From: Sequoia sempervirens
Taxonomy: Eukaryota; Streptophyta; Pinopsida; Cupressales; Cupressaceae
Assembly (NCBI GenBank): GCA_007258455.2
Contig: VDFB02047230.1
Location: forward strand, 153,499,797 to 153,563,796
Direction: 5' to 3'
DNA: 64,000 bases
Shown: positions 12,264 to 24,390 of the stretch, in pieces
How the letters are laid out: each line of letters starts with the position of its first letter
Numbering within the stretch: the stretch's first letter is position 1
Made by a program: the position numbers and the translations under genes
Notes under the pieces: generated by a model
Seen by the model: the letters and a program-made list of their open reading frames with translations, nothing else
The model's database searches: none
What the model was told of the DNA's origin: nothing

Positions 12264-13290
12264 TTGGGTGGTCTGGGTTTGAGGCAATCGACTTTATCTG
12301 AGATGGCATTGGCTACAAAACTTTATTAGAGATGGTGTGTGGAGCAAGATCAGCTATGGGCTAGAATTCTACTTCATAAGTATCTTCCTGGGATCCCAAA
12401 GGAGGGGGTTCCTCGTTATCCTCTGGTGGGAAGTGGATCAATGATTTGGGGGACTCTCAAGAAAGGGGCTACTTTAATTAAGGAGGGATTATTTTGGATA
12501 TGTAAGAAGGGAACTGATGCTCTCTTTTGGTCAGATTCTTGGGATGGTTTTCCTCCCATTATCTCTCAGTTTCCTAATTTATTGGCTCTTTGTCAGCGCT
12601 TCCTTGAGGTTGGTTGGTCAAGGGTGAGTGATTTTAAATCTTTTCACCCTTGTGGTCAGTAGGAGGTTGCTAGCTGGAAATCCACGTGTGAGTGGCCGGT
12701 GGTAGGTTTGGAGGAAGATTGTGCGAAGCTTCATAGTATTTTATCAGTTAGACACTGTAGCTCCCTCAAGGACAAGGATGTTCTTGCTTGGCGCCCAAAT
12801 CCTAAAGGTATTTTTTCTATGGCTAGTGGATATCAAGAATTGATGGCCCGTAGGTTGAATGGAGAAGAGGTCCATTGGTGGAAGTATGTGTGGAATAAGT
12901 TCTCTTGGCCAAAATGTAACTGCTTTGTGTGGACTTTGGGCTGGAATAGATGTTTGACTTGGGACAATATTCAAAAGCGTGGATTTCATGGACCTTCCTT
13001 ATGTGTTTTGTGTGGTGTTGGTGAGGAGGACTCTTCACATTTGTTCTTCAAATGTACTTTTTCCTTGCAGCTCTGGCACCTTTGATGGGGTGTTTGGAAA
13101 CACCCTTGTGTTCATGCTTCATCCCTGGTGGAATTTTGGAGAATTTTGGGTAAGCCCCCTACTTTGACTCCTTTTCTTTAGATTTTTTGGTGTATTGGAC
13201 CTACCTTTATTCTCTGGCAGATTTGGCTAGAGCGAAATCATAGGATTTTCTGAGGGGAAAGGTTAGGAATCCAACAAGTTTGGCATAGAA
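12264..13290 (+). pseudogene. LINE 1 linker and zinc-binding RT-associated domain
   Basis: After the RT, the frames read WARILLHKYLPG and DALFWSDSWDG, typical of the plant LINE linker. Then follows the zinc-binding domain seen behind plant LINE RTs: WWKYVWNKFSWPKCNCFVW, CVLCGVGEEDSSHLFFKC (12,999-13,052). The cysteines and histidine of this domain are present. Frameshifts occur around 13,085. Confidence 0.8.
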
Positions 13291-13459
13291 TTTTGGGAAT
13301 GATCCTAGAGGCTGTGGAAGCTAAATGTGAGGTGATGTTCCTGCTTGATAGAGGGGATGTTGAAATTACTAACATAATGGGTTTTCAAGGTTTGTCTCCT
13401 GCCTCTGCTTGTGTTAGAAGGGGTAGACGTGCGAAAAAGAAAGTTCAAAGGATGGGTAG

Positions 13460-13868
13460 ATGGATGCCTCCTCCTGAGGATATCTTAAAGATCAACATAG
13501 ATGGCTCTTCCTGAGGTAATCCTGGACCAGCTGGGATTGGCGGCGTGGGTAGAGATTGTTTAGGTGAAGTTGTGTTCTTCTTTTCTATTTATAAAGGTTG
13601 GCAGGCTAATAATTTTATGGAGGGATTAGCGATTGTCTGTGCAGTAGAGCATGCTTATGCTCTAGGTTGGCGTAAGGTTATTTGTGAATCTGACTCTCAG
13701 GTTATTGTGAATTTGTTGATTGAACATAAGGTGAAGGATGTTAATTGGCAGCTAGCTCTGGTTGTTCAACAGATTTTGCAAATTAGTTCTAGGATGGAGA
13801 TAGTGTCCTTTGTCCATATTCCACGTGAGTGGAATAGGGCTGCTGATTGTTTAGCGAAGTGGGCTTAA
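13460..13868 (+). pseudogene. LINE 1 RNase H domain
   Basis: The C-terminal part reads PPPEDILKINIDGSS, a stop, then GNPGPAGIGGVGRD, then NFMEGLAIVCAVEHA, ICESDSQVIVNLL and HIPREWNRAADCLAKWA. These carry the RNase H aspartates and glutamate in the order usual for plant LINEs. The frame is broken once, at the stop after the first motif (13,513). Confidence 0.85.
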
Positions 13869-14087
13869 GATCATGTTGATGTTTGGAGGGTTGAGGATTG
13901 GGGACATCTTCCCCAAGATTATTGTCTGGATTTGAGGAGGATCTTGACCGAGGATATGGATGGTTGTGGAGTTGGTTGATTGGTGCTCTTGTTCTTTTGC
14001 TTTTCTCTAAGAGCTTTTCTTATGTGATTTTCTTGTAATCTTCTTTTCTGAGTTTCAATAAATTTTTTACCCCTCTTTTCAAAAAAA

Positions 14088-14100
14088 TTATTCTATTAAA
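14088..14100. repeat. LINE target site duplication, right copy
   Basis: Second copy of ttattctattaaa, directly after the LINE A-tail (14,081-14,087). It pairs exactly with 10,831-10,843. Confidence 0.9.
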
Positions 14101-14492
14101 ATATGCAATTCTTTAAAAAATTTAACAGTTATGTATGATATGTAAGTTTTTTGTAAATATGTTTTAATTTTGAGAATAAGCCATTAAGAATAACACAAAA
14201 GAAGCAAAATTTTTGTATTAAATAATATTCATCGAAAATTTACAATGTAATACAAAACCTGAGGCTCATATTTAAATGTAAGGCTCTCTCGAGCAAACCC
14301 AAAAAAAGAAGGGTTACAGAGCAAATAGATGCAAAAAGGAGGCAACGTGCAAAAAACAATAAAGAAAAGCCTCCAGCCATTGTCCAAGAAGCTGAAAGGG
14401 CTTGTCATTAGGTTTTTCTTCTTCTCTGTTAGGATGCAAAAAGGGGTTGAACACACAACATATGTAGGCTTCAAATGATGCAGACCAAAGGT

Positions 14493-15044
14493 CTAGTCGT
14501 CGCGGCTCTGTATTAGAAAATCAAAGTGCTTCCTCCAAGCAAGCCCTAGAACACGCTCCACACCATACTCCCACAACAAGTAGGTGGTTGTTGGTTGAGA
14601 AGATACGCAATGCATCTCAAGGTCCATGGTGTGAACATCAAAAAGGAAGGGCAACCAGGGTACATCTATCCCAAAGTCTACGTGCTTGCAGAGATCAATG
14701 GCGCTCGGGATACCAACACTAGGGATAGCCACTTGCACTATCTCACCAAGCCCTTCCATCAATGCAACATCGAACATCTAGTGACACAATTCAATTATCA
14801 TGGGTTTGGCCATGTTTAGGTTGAGCAAGGAGGCGACGAAATGGGAAAGAACATTGCAGTTGCTCTAGAGTTGGTTCTCGTTGTCAATGAAGTCCTGGCT
14901 AACTACCCACTTGAACACAACCAAGGCAAGGCAATTGCACCTCTTCACCAAGTGCTTAATTCTGTCACTAGTGACCTCTCCCACAAAGTAGTATTATGGC
15001 CTCCATAGGAGAAGTTGAATAGGAGTGCCTAAGCTAGTCGACAT
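14493..15044 (-). pseudogene. Unknown minus-strand pseudogene with a TATA box
   Basis: One frame runs from an ATG at 15,044 to a stop near 14,493, about 184 codons, broken only by three stop codons. Segments include RIKHLVKRCNCLALVVFKWV, FVASLLNLNMAKPMIIELC and VDFGIDVPWLPFLFDVHTMD. I do not recognise the family. About 100 bases before the ATG is ctatatatag (15,145-15,154), a good TATA box on the same strand. Codon content reads like a degraded protein gene rather than chance. It could be a captured host gene fragment or a retroelement accessory frame. Confidence 0.4.
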
Positions 15045-15144
15045 TCTAAGAAAGCAACGAATTATGGTGGAATGGGAGACAGGGAAAAAGCTTGCTAAAC
15101 TTAAAGGCTATATTTTTGAATGAATATTGCATAAGGTGGCATAA

Positions 15145-15154
15145 CTATATATAG
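15145..15154 (-). promoter_or_regulatory. TATA box candidate
   Basis: The palindromic ctatatatag lies about 100 bases upstream of the minus-strand ATG at 15,044. The position suits a core promoter for the pseudogene. The surrounding DNA is AT-rich, so a chance match is possible. Confidence 0.35.
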
Positions 15155-15779
15155 AAAAGATAAGCTGATAAACCCAACCAACAAAAGGTCCATTTTTGGT
15201 TGGTTGGCAACGAGAAAATATCAAAGCAAAATAGAGGAAGGTAGATAAATCATACGGAGGATCTGATAGGAGGTCTTAAGAAATAAATTTGGGTGTTGGG
15301 AGTAAATGCTCTCGTATGTCAATTGTTAATGAGTGTCCTTTCCCAGTTGGCTTACTTACGTCAAAAGACATGGATTAATGTGCTAAATTCTAACAAATTA
15401 ATGGGCACGTCTTTTCAAAGGTACCTTGCATCACTTCAACATGTTTCTCCTAACAAAAAGCACACGTTCCAATGTAATAAATTTATTTGTGAAAGAGGTA
15501 GCGGGGAGAATGTATTAATTCCATTCTCATGGAATTTTTGGCATTCCCAAGGGATACAGATCTCAAATCCACACGTATCGCCTCAGTGGAAGCATTTAAT
15601 GGACCAACAGTAACAGCGTAGCCTTAACTACATGTACAAGAGAGGAAATTAATTGCACTCAAAAGTAGATTTTTCAAATGAGCAAAAGGCAAGTGGTTGT
15701 TTTCATTAAGAAAATCTTTGTAACTTCCTGATATAGACATGGTAGAGCCATCAACCTATGGTAGAAAGCTACAACCTCA

Positions 15780-16245
15780 AGCAAAAGACCTGGTTACACT
15801 GATATTTTTGGGTGGAACACATTCACCAATGCTCCAGCGCATGAGGAGAGGCCATTCAAATTTTGTAAAAAGGTGCAGCCAGATAGACGCATCCCAAGAG
15901 GGGCGGTCCAGGATATTGTCGAGAATGTTTTTGACCCCAAGTTGTTAGCTAACCCTAAAAGTTTAAGGGAGGGTGTATTTCAAAGAATGGTGGAGAATGA
16001 ACTGTTTAAGGGTTTCACGTTTTAGCTTTGGAATTATGGTCTACCATAGTTCATGCTGCCTGTCATACACCCATGCACGGAGCTGGTCGACGCATGTGCC
16101 AGAAGATTCAACAAAAGGACAAGAGCCATTGAGCGTAGCAGGATCAAAGTTACCATTTATGTTGAATCCATATGGGATATGGTGTGTATCCCTACAACTT
16201 GGGGTGTTGAACATTTTGATGAAGAAAAAATGGACATCTTTTGAG
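15780..16245 (+). pseudogene. Unknown pseudogene, likely retroelement-associated
   Basis: A single frame of about 150 codons has only two internal stops. It reads YTDIFGWNTFTNAPAHEERP, then VQPDRRIPRGAVQDIVENVF, then GVFQRMVENELFKGFTF, then FMLPVIHPCTELVDACARRF and IPTTWGVEHFDEEKM. Low stop density over this length implies past coding selection. I have no firm family assignment. The style resembles extra open frames carried by some large plant gypsy elements, which is inference. No zinc finger, protease or RT motifs are present. Confidence 0.45.
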
Positions 16246-17014
16246 GAAGAAATGGTTAGGAAAACAATTTTTTATGAGGACGAAGCAAAAGAAAGACCAG
16301 AGAAAGGTCATCTTTATTTTCCTCTTTCACGCAAGAAATTTAAGAAAGACACACAGTTTGTGTTCTCACAAATCTCATTTTCTATATAACAAACCTCTTT
16401 CCTCACAAAAAAGGATCAAAGAGTCAACATCATTTGCACAATGAAGTACTACTAACATTCACAACCACCATTAGAGCTTCAACATTTCTTCGATCAACCA
16501 ACATCAATATCGTTCTTCAAGCTATGCACATGAACTATGGAGGCTTCACAGTGATATGAGCAATCCAAATTAGGCGAACACACTCTAATACGAGATGGAT
16601 AACAGTTTGTTTATTGAATTCATTTTTTTACGTATTGCATTTACATGTTCTTGAATTTAGTAATCTTAATTGTTCATTTCATATGTGTAGGATTAAATCT
16701 AGATTTGTGTTCTTGATCTTAGATTAGATTCTGATTTCAATTGCACTTAATCTTGTTTGCATCTATGGTTTTCCCCCCCACATAGTATGTTTGTGTATCT
16801 TGTCTTGTTGCTTCATATCATACATCTTGTGCATGTCCCTCTATGCTTATTTTGGTTTGCCATAAGATCTTAGATCATGGGGGCTTGTGCAATCTCCTTG
16901 ATCCTTTTCATCCTATCCCATCAATATTTGTGCACTTGGACCCCTCTTGACACATATTTGTCTACTTTAGTGTGAGTTTGCACTTGTGCTCATCCTATCA
17001 CTAAAGTGGTGGCT
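16246..17014. other. Non-coding stretch
   Basis: Short frames only and no recognisable protein. Nothing else was identified between the unknown pseudogene and the LTR-like segment. Confidence 0.4.
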
Positions 17015-17770
17015 AAATGTAGTGTAGAAAAATGTACTCCTTTACGTTTTAAAACTTTGTTTGGGTCCCCTCAATTAAATTGAACTTAATTATGCCTTAA
17101 TAAGCCCTATTATTCACCTAATAAATTACATTTTTCGAAGGGTAAACCCGACAATAATTAATGCCAACACATAATTAAACACCTTGGGCAATGTGTGTTC
17201 CAAGAATACGGGCCTGAGACCCATTCGCCCATGGGAAAATGGGTCCTCCCTAGGCCTTGGAACCCATTTTTAAAACATGTTTTGGTAGTATTTTTATCAT
17301 CCCAAATTCAAATTTTAAATGTCAGCTTGTAATTTTTAATTTTTGGGAAATTAAGGATATATATCTATAAATACAAGGCTATTTTATCAAATCAACTAGA
17401 AGATTTTTTAGAGAACTTTCATATTATAAAATATTATTGTCAAGAGAATTGAAGAGTAGATTTATCAAGCATTTGTTGTAGCATTCAAGATATCAATCAT
17501 CATGTCAGTATTTCGCAATCATGCATGTTTTTGGAGTTAACATTATAATGTAGGTTTCAACATCTAATCCAAGCATTCAAGTCAAAGATTCAAAGAAAGA
17601 TTCAAGCATTAAGATCCACATCCATTGAATCCATCTCATGTAAGATTTCAATCTTTCCAAGGTTTATTTAGGGGTTTGTTGAATTGCAACATAACATTGT
17701 TCATTCATCATTCCTTTCACATTTCATTATTTCAATTCAAGGTTTAATTACCAAAACGGAGTTTGACCAA
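17015..17770 (+). repeat. LTR-like segment with TATA box
   Basis: The segment has the look of a plant gypsy LTR: a TG start, several short repeated AT and G-rich blocks, a TATA box (tataaata, about 17,365) and a leader rich in short repeated words such as caagcatt and caagatat. No partner copy was found, so it may be a solo or degraded LTR. Ends are approximate. Confidence 0.3.
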
Positions 17771-18459
17771 GACAACCCCCCATTCACCAAAAAAAAAAAA
17801 TCCCTCTTGTTTTTGTGTTTTGTAGATTTTAGGTTGGAGGAAAATTGAAGATTGGAAATCTCTAAAGTGCAAAATTGCAAAAGTTGTCAAAGTTGCAAGA
17901 AAAGTTGTCAAGATCACAAAAACTCAGATCTTGGATTTATTTTCCATCATTTTTTAGTGAAACCAGTGGGTAATTGCATCTCAAATCTTCCTTCAAAGGC
18001 TCCCAAAAATTCAGCTCAAAAAGTGGTCTCAGGACACTTTGTAACCAAATAAGACACTTAGCAATTGATTTTTGAGGTAAGTTTTAAGTGTCTTCCACTC
18101 ATCCAAAAAATATAAAATTGACTATTTTTGTTAGATCTAGGTTTCATCTACATGAATCAGGTCTCAGGTTATAGATTTGAGGTCATCTGCCATTTTATTT
18201 TCATCTCCCAAAAGTGTTGTTTGAATTTTACCCCTGTCCACACACACACAAAGGATATTGTTAGATCTTAGATAGAATTAACTCACCTAGGGCTCAAAGT
18301 TAGTTCTATCTTGGAGGATATCATTTCCTTAATGAAATAGAAAATAGGTAGGTTTATTGCACCCCATTTTACCCTTTCTATTTATAGCAAGTTTGGTGAA
18401 ACATTCCAAATTTAGTATAAAACCCCATGTTTTGGTGAACTTATGCTATTTTTCCATGT
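17771..18459. other. Non-coding stretch
   Basis: Includes an A-rich run near 17,790 and a short CA run near 18,240. No protein or RNA gene was seen. Confidence 0.4.
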
Positions 18460-19339
18460 TTCATGTCAGTATGCATGTGCGTTTATACCATTACATATGT
18501 ATATACATATACATTATTACATACATATATATCACTATTTTTAATATTAAAATAAAACACATATATATTCATCGATCAATGTTTATACATGAAATGTATA
18601 TATATCCATTGATATCCTCTTGCATATGATTTATTCGTGCATGGGTATGCATAACTATTTCAACTTACGTATATGTATATGCTCACATGCACAAGTTATT
18701 GTTATATATGCATATATACATCCCATGTATATATATTCATTGGTTAATATATAAACATAAATACACAAAGAAGAATTCAAACCCAATACAAAGATCAAGA
18801 CACATGATACAACCAAAGCAACAATCACATAATCTAATACTAAAACTGAAACCAAAACCAATCAAAGATGACCATACAATATTTCCAATATATCCAAGAC
18901 TTCAACTAAGGGTTTACCCACCAAATCCTCACTATCTTCGCTCATCTTAACCAAACTAGGGTGCGAGTGTGTGTATGCTCAGTTAAGGCCCATTAAGGGT
19001 TACCGAACCAAGTTCTTCTCCTGAGTGGTACTCCCCCTCTCTTACTTGAGGGCTTTATTCCTTCTTGCATCCAACTTAGTGCATTACAAAGGTAGTTAGC
19101 CATTAACATGAAATTTACATTTGCATCATCAAAGCATTAAAGTATTCACATTGCAATACATATTCATTCATCACATTTTCCATCAATATATAATCATTCC
19201 TTCAAAAGAAATAACATCTTAATGCATATTTCAGTATTTCATTCACCTATTAAACATATTAAGGTCACAATTTACATTTATCATCATATTTACTCATGAA
19301 GGTAAAAGTAACCTGGTAACTGAGAAATGAGGTGTAACA
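18460..19339 (-). repeat. 3' LTR of the LARD-like element
   Basis: It shares long blocks with 21,890-22,573, for example tttataccattac and ggcccattaagggttacc. Minus-strand start TGTTACACCTC at 19,339. The left edge is approximate because both copies dissolve into TA-rich sequence there. Confidence 0.6.
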
Positions 19340-20190
19340 TACTTCCCCCCTTATGAATCATTGTCCCCGATGATTTAAAGCTCTAAAAAATATAGATAAA
19401 GTCAAATAAAGGTTTTACTTTTAATTTTCACACCATGTAAGAAGTAAGTAAATATCCAAATAATCTTCTCTTATAGCACGATCCTTTGCAATCTCGTCCT
19501 TCCTAGACCTTGCACTTAGTGATTTTGGTAATGTTTTGGAAAGCTTGTGTGCTTCAAGCTACTTTCTTTCCAAAGGACTCTACCTTATAGTTATATTGAC
19601 TCTCATGTACATCATAAGTACAATAATGATTGTATCCTATATATCACCTATACCAATATGATTGGAAAAACTCATTCTCATTGGCTAATACAACTATCCT
19701 TAGTGTAACCTAGATAGAAAAGAATCTCAATGCATTGCACACTACACCATGGGTTCCATCATTCCCTTTGGTTTTTACACCATTGGATAACTCAAAAGCC
19801 GAGACTGTCTGTTATTGACACTAATATTTACCTTAAACATAATAATAAACCAATCAAATAGGTTATTCCCAACATAGGGTTTCAATCAAAAGTGATGTAA
19901 CGATCAAGTGATCATAAACAAATCATAAAACCTCTCTTCATTCAATATGTCTCAATATTCAGATGTTTACAATGTTCATTACATCTATATACAATTTGGA
20001 GGACATTAGCCTGAGAGAAGTTTGTGCTTCTGTACCTACAAGTCCTCTTCTTGATACAACTTTGGGTTGTCGAAGCGTGCGTCCTATTCTAGAATTCCGT
20101 GAATATGAGTAGACTCTAAATCAAAAAATAAGAAAATAGCATAATTTTAAAACACATTTTTCAATCCTGATGTTGAATATTGATATAACG

Positions 20191-20415
20191 ATTAATTATA
20201 CACCCTAACCCTAGGGAAAAGACTATCTTCCTACTTCAAGGAGATATGAGTAGTCAATCAAGTTAGAATATCAAGATGGTTTGCATAACAACACAAGTTA
20301 GAATATACAATTAATTATACACCCTAACCCTAGGGAAAAGACTATCTTCCTACTTCAAGGAGATATGAGTAGTCAATCAAGTTAGAATATCAAGATGGTT
20401 TGCATAACAACACAA
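20191..20415. repeat. 119-bp tandem duplication
   Basis: A block beginning attaattatacaccctaac at 20,191 recurs at 20,310, identical over about 105 bases to 20,296 and 20,415. It lies in the interior of the LARD-like element. The near-perfect identity makes it a recent duplication. Confidence 0.9.
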
Positions 20416-21889
20416 CCTATCAATGATGACATGTCTATCATGCTACCATCCCTATTGTATTACTAGCCTTCTTATTCACAAAGGTTTACCTAGCATCATA
20501 AGCTAACAATTTCAAGATAGCACTTCAATACATAATATTAATTTCCATACTTCACAATTCAAGGCTCAACCAAGAATCACACAAGATTATTCCAAACTAG
20601 GAAATAAATAAGTTAATAAAAACTAGCATATCACACATTCTAAAATCAATCTTTCCCAAACAAAGGTATTTATAATTAAATAACATTTTACACGTAAATA
20701 ATAGAGGGATATAAATCAACATGCTTGAATTTAAGTTCCAATTGATAATATTGCTTTCCAACCTCAACCTCCATAGCCACGATTGCTACTTCTCCAATTT
20801 TCAACTAATCTCCAAACTCTAGCCTCCTCTCAAGAACTCTCAATAAACCCAAACTCACAAACAACTCTCTTTCTAACCAAAAACTCATAAAATAATGTTT
20901 GCACAAAAAACTATATAAGAATAGCAATGGAAAATTTTGAATGGAAAAGTGTAACAAATGGTACAGAGATCACCTCTATATATACTAAAATTTGAGCATC
21001 TTAATGCTATAAACAAGCTAACAAATCTACCACCTTCATATTCAAATGCATTGACTCAGCTGATTTAACTCTCAGATTGCAACACATAATAGTTCTCTTA
21101 TTTCCAATTTCATAGAATGGATGAATCAACTTTCTTTTTGTGACAACATGACTCTGTTATTCTATTAAGGTACAACGACACATTACTATAGGTTTTCTAT
21201 CTGATTTGCAATTCAACAACCCTTACAAATCTTTGTCATCTTTGAATTGACTAAATTTTATGCTTATCATAAGGTTTTATGTTGGTTTATGGCGTAGCTA
21301 TTAGACTTCTATTTGTTTTATCTCTCTTACTATAGCCTTGCATATTGCATATTACTCACCCCCTATTATGTTTTGTGTGTGTTGGACTTCAATATTACCA
21401 GAAACTAAAACATAATATTGCTTCATTATAGCATTGCTTTAAGCACTTACTACCATTCACTTAGCATACAAATAATATAGTAATAATATATGCACCATCT
21501 AATGCACTTTTGTACATACTATGTTGTTGTTTTCATGTGACTTTTAGCTTAGTATTTACATGGTTTATACTTTGCATTCAAAATGTAACTTATATACTAT
21601 GCACTTTGTTTCAAATCTCTCCTTTATTTATGCACTGCACATTTACTACTTGCTAGCTTTATTTAAGCCTTGTTCTCTAATATTGTCATGCCACATATGC
21701 GACCCTATTTATTTTAAAACATATCAAAATAATTTTAATTATATGTAACACATGTATTATTAATATGTTTGTGTGTGTGTGTGTGTGATATAACATCCTT
21801 TGTTATGTCATGTATATATATACTCATTTATTTAATCATTATTTTGTTAATCATATTAACATATATTCATTGAAACATATATTAATATA

Positions 21890-22573
21890 TATGTATGTAT
21901 GTATGTACATTTATACCATTACGTATGTATATACATATCTATTATTACATACATATATATCATTATTTTAATATCAAAATAACACACATATATTCATCGA
22001 TCAAGACACAGAGAACAATTCAAACCCAATACAAAGATCAAGACACATGATTCAACCAAAGCAACAATCACAAAATCAAAGACCAAAACCAAAACCAAAA
22101 CCAACCAAATATGACCATACAATTTTTCCAATATATCTAAGACTTCAACTAAGGATTTACTCACCAAATCCTGACTATCTTGACTCATCTTGACCAAACT
22201 AGGGTGTGAGTGTGTGTATGCTCAGTTAGGCCCATTAAGGGTTACCAAACCAAGTTCTTCTCCTGAGTGATACTTCCCCTCTCTTACTTGAGGGCTTGAC
22301 TCCTTCCTACATCCAACTTAGTGCATCACAAAGGTAACTAGTTGTTCACATAAAATTCATCTACATCATCAAAGAGTTCGCATTGCAATACATATTCATT
22401 CATCAAATTTTCCATCAGTATATAATCATTCCTTCAAACGCAATAACATATCAATGCATATTTTAATATGTCATTCACCTATTAAACATATTAAGGTCAT
22501 GATTTACATTTATCATCATATTTACTCATGAAGGTAAAAGTAACCCAAGGTAACTAAGAAACGGGGTGTAACA
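21890..22573 (-). repeat. 5' LTR of the LARD-like element
   Basis: Second copy of the repeat, with minus-strand start TGTTACACC at 22,573. Relative to the left copy it has a deletion between catcgatca and the acacag/acacaa block. Its outer edge falls inside the RT frame of LINE 2. Confidence 0.6.
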
Positions 22574-22575
22574 AC

Positions 22576-23240
22576 AAATCCAAAAGCAAGTAGCACTTGA
22601 ATCTGCAAGAAGGACCATTTAACTCAATCATAAAATTTAAACATTTATAGTTTGATGAACATATCTTTTTCTTTGGAGGCCGCCATGGAATGAATAGTTT
22701 CAACAACAATAACCACACCATCCAAGATTTTCCTATCTGCCACAAAGCCCCCTTGATCCCTAGAGACCAACTTGCCAATCCAATGCTTCAATCTTTCAAC
22801 CAACAACTTGGATAGAATCTTATAGACCACATTACAAAGAGCAATAAGCCTAAAAATCCCCAACCTATCATCCCCATCACATTTGGGGATGAGAGAAAGA
22901 AAAGTAGAGTTCATATCCCTTAATATCTATTTGTTCCTCTAGGACTCCTGCACCAAATCCAATAAATCCAAATGTATAATATCCTAAAATTCCTAAAAAA
23001 ATTCAACAAGGAACCTATCTGGACCTGATGCTTTCCCTTTCTTCATTTGAAAAATAGTTGCCTCCAATTCCTCCAAGGAAATACAATGCAAGAGGTGCTC
23101 GTTCATTTATGAAGAAACGAGAGAAGGAATGCAAGACAAAACATGATTCTCCTCAACCCATAATTTAGGGGAATCATCTCTAAACAATGCAACAAAATGA
23201 TGAGAAGCTTCTCTGTGAAATATCCCCCATAGAGGACAAA
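22576..23240 (-). pseudogene. LINE 2 reverse transcriptase, N-terminal half
   Basis: The minus-strand frame 22,914-22,645 reads MNSTFLSLIPKCDGDDRLG, ALCNVVYKILSKLLVERLKH, GGFVADRKILDGVV and MAASKEKDMFIKL. It continues in degraded form to an AFGF motif at the LTR border. The catalytic FADD region and everything after it are absent. A GPDRFLVEFF-like segment lies upstream near 23,000. Confidence 0.8.
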
Positions 23241-23542
23241 TGCTCACCCTTGAAATTCATAAGGAAAGGGATGGAATTGCCATGTTTCCTACCTTTATAG
23301 AATTAAAGAAAAATGCAGTGTTTCTGTCTCCTTCCTGCAACCATTCTACACACGCCTTTTGTTTCTAATAAATCTCCTCCCTCAAATCACACTCCTTTAG
23401 AGCTTTTAGAGCCTTTGCCTCTACCCGAATATGCCAAACTCCCTAATCTCACGTGTAATAACATACAAACAGTCCCAAGCTACAACCTTAGCATGAAAGA
23501 TGTTGCCAAAACACTACTTGTTCCACCTTTTGAGCAGATACT

Positions 23543-24390
23543 TCACATATTGTGGTTGCTTAAAAAAAGAGAACATTGTAGTGCGAAAAGTAGGTTTGCC
23601 ACAATGCCACTAATTAGCCATATAATCTTGTAGAGAGGACTCTCCCAACCACATAAGTTGAAACTTAAAAGAGGGGAACCGAGCAACACAAGCAAGAGAA
23701 GCAGAAAGCTTAATTGGCTAATGATCAAAACCCCTCTAGTTGAGAATCTCAGAAGTAGTCGACCAAAACCCACCAATCCAAAAATAAGAAAATAGTAATC
23801 TATCGAGCTTCTCAACAATATAGTCCTTGCCACATCTTCTATTATTCCAAGTATATTAGCCATTGCAAGGGTCTAATATTTGCAATATTTAGAAGAGATA
23901 TTATCATGGAGAAGGAAAGAAGAAAGCTCCAACCTCATCACTCCACTATGCTTGTCTTGCAGATCATTAATAGAATTAAATTCACCAACAATAATATAAG
24001 GATAGAGAGGGGAAGAACTTTGAATAAACTGAATATGAGACCAAAGGCAAAGCTTACCCAATATATATCTGTAGGAGCATAGATATTGGTAAGAAAACAA
24101 TTTCCCTAGTCTCCAAACTTGAGGCAACCACATAAATAGAATACTTATAGGACATCGACCAAAGGGGACAAAGCTTCAAAGGATTCGACAAGCAGGCTAA
24201 TCCCATAGCATTACCTTGAGCTCCAATACACTGACAATTCCCACAGACCAAAGTTTAGGCGCCAAAACACACATACTCTCAACTGAAAGTTTAGTTTTCT
24301 AAATGAATAAAATATCTAGAGAATGACTTTAGACTAACTCATGAACAACTTTTTGTTGAGGACCACTGTTCAAGCCCCTAAATTCCATTA
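23543..24390 (-). pseudogene. LINE 2 endonuclease region
   Basis: Broken frames on the minus strand carry AP-endonuclease features of plant LINEs: an N-terminal MEFRGLN start near 24,390, the central YPYIIVGEFNSINDLQDKHSG (about 23,950-24,010), where the usual GDFN box has glutamate for aspartate, and hydrophobic C-terminal strands. It would nick target DNA for priming if it were intact. Several stops separate the pieces. Confidence 0.6.

Larger units (their letters stand above)
10844..14087 (+). mobile_element. 5'-truncated plant L1-type LINE (LINE 1)
   Basis: This 3,244-bp insertion holds only the second half of LINE ORF2: RT, a zinc-binding region and RNase H. It ends in an AATAAA motif (about 14,057-14,062) and a seven-base A tail. 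ORF1 and endonuclease are missing, the common result of incomplete reverse transcription. A perfect 13-bp duplication flanks it. It sits in the 3' UTR of gypsy element B, one base after the stop codon, so it is younger than that element. Many stops now interrupt its ORF. Confidence 0.9.
18460..22573 (-). mobile_element. Non-coding (LARD-like) LTR retrotransposon, minus strand
   Basis: Two similar direct repeats (about 18,460-19,339 and 21,890-22,573) enclose some 2.5 kb without coding frames. On the minus strand each repeat begins TGTTACACC. The left one is preceded by a polypurine tract (minus-strand TAAGGGGGGAAGTA, 19,340-19,353), which marks it as the 3' LTR. The right copy lacks about 230 bases present in the left one. 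With LTRs and a polypurine tract but no gag or pol, it would depend on another element. The exact outer left edge and a target duplication were not found. Confidence 0.65.

Noticed and set aside
18481..18760. Small frames made of Ile, Tyr and His
   Set aside because: They come from TA/CA-rich low-complexity sequence in an LTR.
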